Positions 35,832 to 37,217 of a stretch of 37,217 nucleotides of DNA are shown here, one piece after another. Position 1 is the stretch's first letter. Each line of letters begins with the position of its first letter. Source of the DNA: Rhodospirillaceae bacterium (GTDB lineage: Bacteria > Pseudomonadota > Alphaproteobacteria > Thalassobaculales > Thalassobaculaceae); NCBI GenBank assembly GCA_002709155.1, contig PAQA01000062.1:1-37217 (forward strand). Direction: 5' to 3'. The position numbers and the translations under genes are program-made. The notes beneath the pieces were generated by a model that was not told the origin of the DNA, made no database searches, and saw only the letters and a program-made list of their open reading frames with translations.

Positions 35832-37049
35832 ATGGATATTCAAAAAGCTCTTTCAACAGGGATTGCTTACCATAATTCGGGCCAGCTCAAAGAAGCAGAA
35901 CGTATTTACCGTGATATCCTAAAAGTGGCTAATACGCATCCAATAGCCCTGACTCTCTTGGCAAAGTTATCTTTCACAAATGGCAAATATGATGAAGTCA
36001 AGAAAATCTTACCTATAGTGTTAAAACACTATCCAGAGTATATGAAGGCATATGTTTTAGCAGGTGATTATTATAGTCAAGTTAATGAATATGATATTGC
36101 AGGCAAAGCCTATAGGCGAGCTATTCTATTATATCCAAGTCAAGCAGCGACACTTATTTCTCTTGGTAATTTGATCCAGTCCAATTCTTTGCAAAATGAT
36201 AAACTGTTGAGTATTTTGCTTTGCCTATATCGTGAAGCATCAATTATCGAACCGGCCTCAATACCGGCGTTAAACAATCTGGCTGCTATTTATTTAAAAT
36301 TAAAGGAACCATATGAAGCTCTAAAAACTTTAAATTCTGTATTTGAAATGGATCCTCACAACATCAGATCAGTTGCATATAAAACAGTAGCTTTGATGGG
36401 AGCAGATGATAAATCAAACGTAGATTATTTAGTAGGGTTTGGTGACTTGGTAACGTCTCGATTTTTAGAGATAGATGAAAAGTATGGAAGTATAGATAGT
36501 TTCAATTCCAAATTAAGAGAGGTATTAAAAAGGCATCCAAATCGCACATCTGAATGGGACCCAACCCAAAGGGCAATCAGAGGAGGCGCAATAGTGCCAA
36601 GGCTTTTTGAGCATCAGGATCCAATTTTAGATATTTTAAAATTAAGTCTCGAGAAAACTATAAATCAGTACATTTCAGTTTTACCGTCCGACCAAAATCA
36701 TCCATTTTTAGCGATTAAACCGGATAAATATAGCATAGATATTTGGGCAAACTTCCTTGGCCCAACGAATTATCAATCAGGGCACATACACAATAAAGGT
36801 TGGTTGAGTGGTGTATTTTATGTCAACACCTATGAGGGAAATGGCAGAGAAAGTGACCCAACGGCAGGTTGGATTGAGTTCAATAGGCCAGGTTATGGAC
36901 TTCCTAGTTTTGGCGGAGAGAAGTTTATACGAAAGATTAAGCCGGAGCCTGGTTTAGTAGTACTGTTTCCATCATATGTTTGGCATGGAACGATCCCTTT
37001 TTCTGATGAGGGAGAGAGAATAAGCATTGCATTCGATGTTCATATATAA
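35832..37049 (+). CDS. TPR protein with C-terminal 2OG-Fe(II) oxygenase-like domain
   Basis: This 405-residue protein has TPR repeats over residues about 5-185 (GIAYHNSGQLKEAERIYRDI, then AYVLAGDYYSQVNEYDIAGKAYRRA and NNLAAIYLKLKEPYEALKTL). A C-terminal jelly-roll-like domain follows (about 240-405). It has HIHNKGWLSGVFYV with His318 and His320, PSYVWHGTIPF with His385, and ERISIAFDVH with Arg396, the pattern of the putative 2OG-Fe(II) oxygenase family TIGR02466/PF13759. The iron site would be a His/His or His/acid pair plus His385, with Arg396 holding 2-oxoglutarate. TPR-oxygenase fusions of this kind are frequent in marine bacteria; targets are unknown. A second TPR gene follows after 26 bases. 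Confidence 0.82.
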   Translation: MDIQKALSTGIAYHNSGQLKEAERIYRDILKVANTHPIALTLLAKLSFTNGKYDEVKKILPIVLKHYPEYMKAYVLAGDYYSQVNEYDIAGKAYRRAILLYPSQAATLISLGNLIQSNSLQNDKLLSILLCLYREASIIEPASIPALNNLAAIYLKLKEPYEALKTLNSVFEMDPHNIRSVAYKTVALMGADDKSNVDYLVGFGDLVTSRFLEIDEKYGSIDSFNSKLREVLKRHPNRTSEWDPTQRAIRGGAIVPRLFEHQDPILDILKLSLEKTINQYISVLPSDQNHPFLAIKPDKYSIDIWANFLGPTNYQSGHIHNKGWLSGVFYVNTYEGNGRESDPTAGWIEFNRPGYGLPSFGGEKFIRKIKPEPGLVVLFPSYVWHGTIPFSDEGERISIAFDVHI

Positions 37050-37075
37050 ATGTCATTAAATATTGGAAATAAAAT

Positions 37076-37217
37076 ATGTCAGGTTCTGATTGGATAGAAC
37101 ACTCACGAGAGGCAAGCAGGTTGATGTCGCAAGGACACGCAACTGAAGCTGTTGCCATTTATCAAAAGATTGCGCTGTCACAACCACGTGTTCCCGAAGT
37201 TCACAACAACTTGGCAG
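37076..37217 (+). CDS. TPR-containing protein, 5' part only
   Basis: An ATG at 37076 opens a frame to the window edge (47 codons): MSGSDWIEHSREASRLMSQG followed by HATEAVAIYQKIALSQPRVPEVHNNLA. The A-x-x-L-x-x-x-G-x-x-x-E-A-x-x-x-Y pattern and PEVHNNLA are the first TPR helices. It lies 26 bases after the TPR-oxygenase gene and is probably in the same operon; it could be another TPR-oxygenase or a TPR glycosyl- or sulfotransferase. The end is outside the window. Confidence 0.75.
   Translation, partial: MSGSDWIEHSREASRLMSQGHATEAVAIYQKIALSQPRVPEVHNNLA

Overview
The window is a low-GC chromosomal segment, AT-rich by eye over most of its length, from what looks like a free-living, probably marine, alphaproteobacterium. 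The placement is an inference. It rests on the block rplU-rpmA-obgE-proB-proA-nadD-rsfS-rlmH-gpmI-envC-ctpA-polysaccharide deacetylase-rppH, on a DUF2161 nuclease-fold protein, and on an L21 with a long Lys/Ala/Pro tail, all of which are familiar in Rhodospirillales-like alphaproteobacteria. No phage, plasmid, IS element, integrase or CRISPR array was found.

Layout. 1-1408: the 5' part of a PaaI-type thioesterase gene (minus) diverges from a zinc alcohol dehydrogenase gene (plus). 1439-6087: a complete branched-chain amino-acid-type ABC importer (livK-livH-livM-livG-livF, minus), with a terminator-like hairpin after livK. 6153-6854: DUF2161 protein. 7002-8828: class A penicillin-binding protein (plus).

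8829-27505: a same-strand run of about 18.7 kb (minus). It begins with rplU-rpmA behind a good sigma-70-like promoter. It continues from a second, extended -10 promoter through obgE, the first two proline-synthesis enzymes, NAD synthesis, ribosome maturation factors, glycolytic gpmI, periplasmic envelope functions (EnvC-like, CtpA, deacetylase) and rppH. It ends in six sugar-nucleotide genes: three SDR epimerase/dehydratase-type proteins, a nucleotidyltransferase-kinase fusion in the reverse order of HldE, a Gfo/Idh oxidoreductase and a UDP-glucose-dehydrogenase-like protein. No glycosyltransferase is present, so the cluster looks like a precursor pathway feeding a surface glycan. Two of its enzymes lack the canonical catalytic residues of their families, so the product is unlikely to be a textbook uronic acid or heptose.

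27718-35654: a more accessory stretch between tRNA-Ser(CGA) and tRNA-Phe(GAA). It holds a DEAH helicase with a Cys4 motif (preceded by a coupled 36-codon ORF), a DHA2 drug-efflux-type transporter converging on it, a PanB-fold protein that has lost the PanB metal-site residues, an ReAV-type L-asparaginase, and a CaiB/BaiF CoA-transferase gene that is markedly more GC-rich than its surroundings. 35832-37217: a TPR protein with a C-terminal 2-oxoglutarate/Fe(II) oxygenase-like domain, followed by the start of a second TPR gene cut by the window edge.

Strongest leads: the atypical six-gene sugar cluster (8829-15572), the metal-site-less PanB homologue (31663-32511), the possible frameshift at the N-terminus of the transporter, and the two small ORFs coupled to downstream genes.
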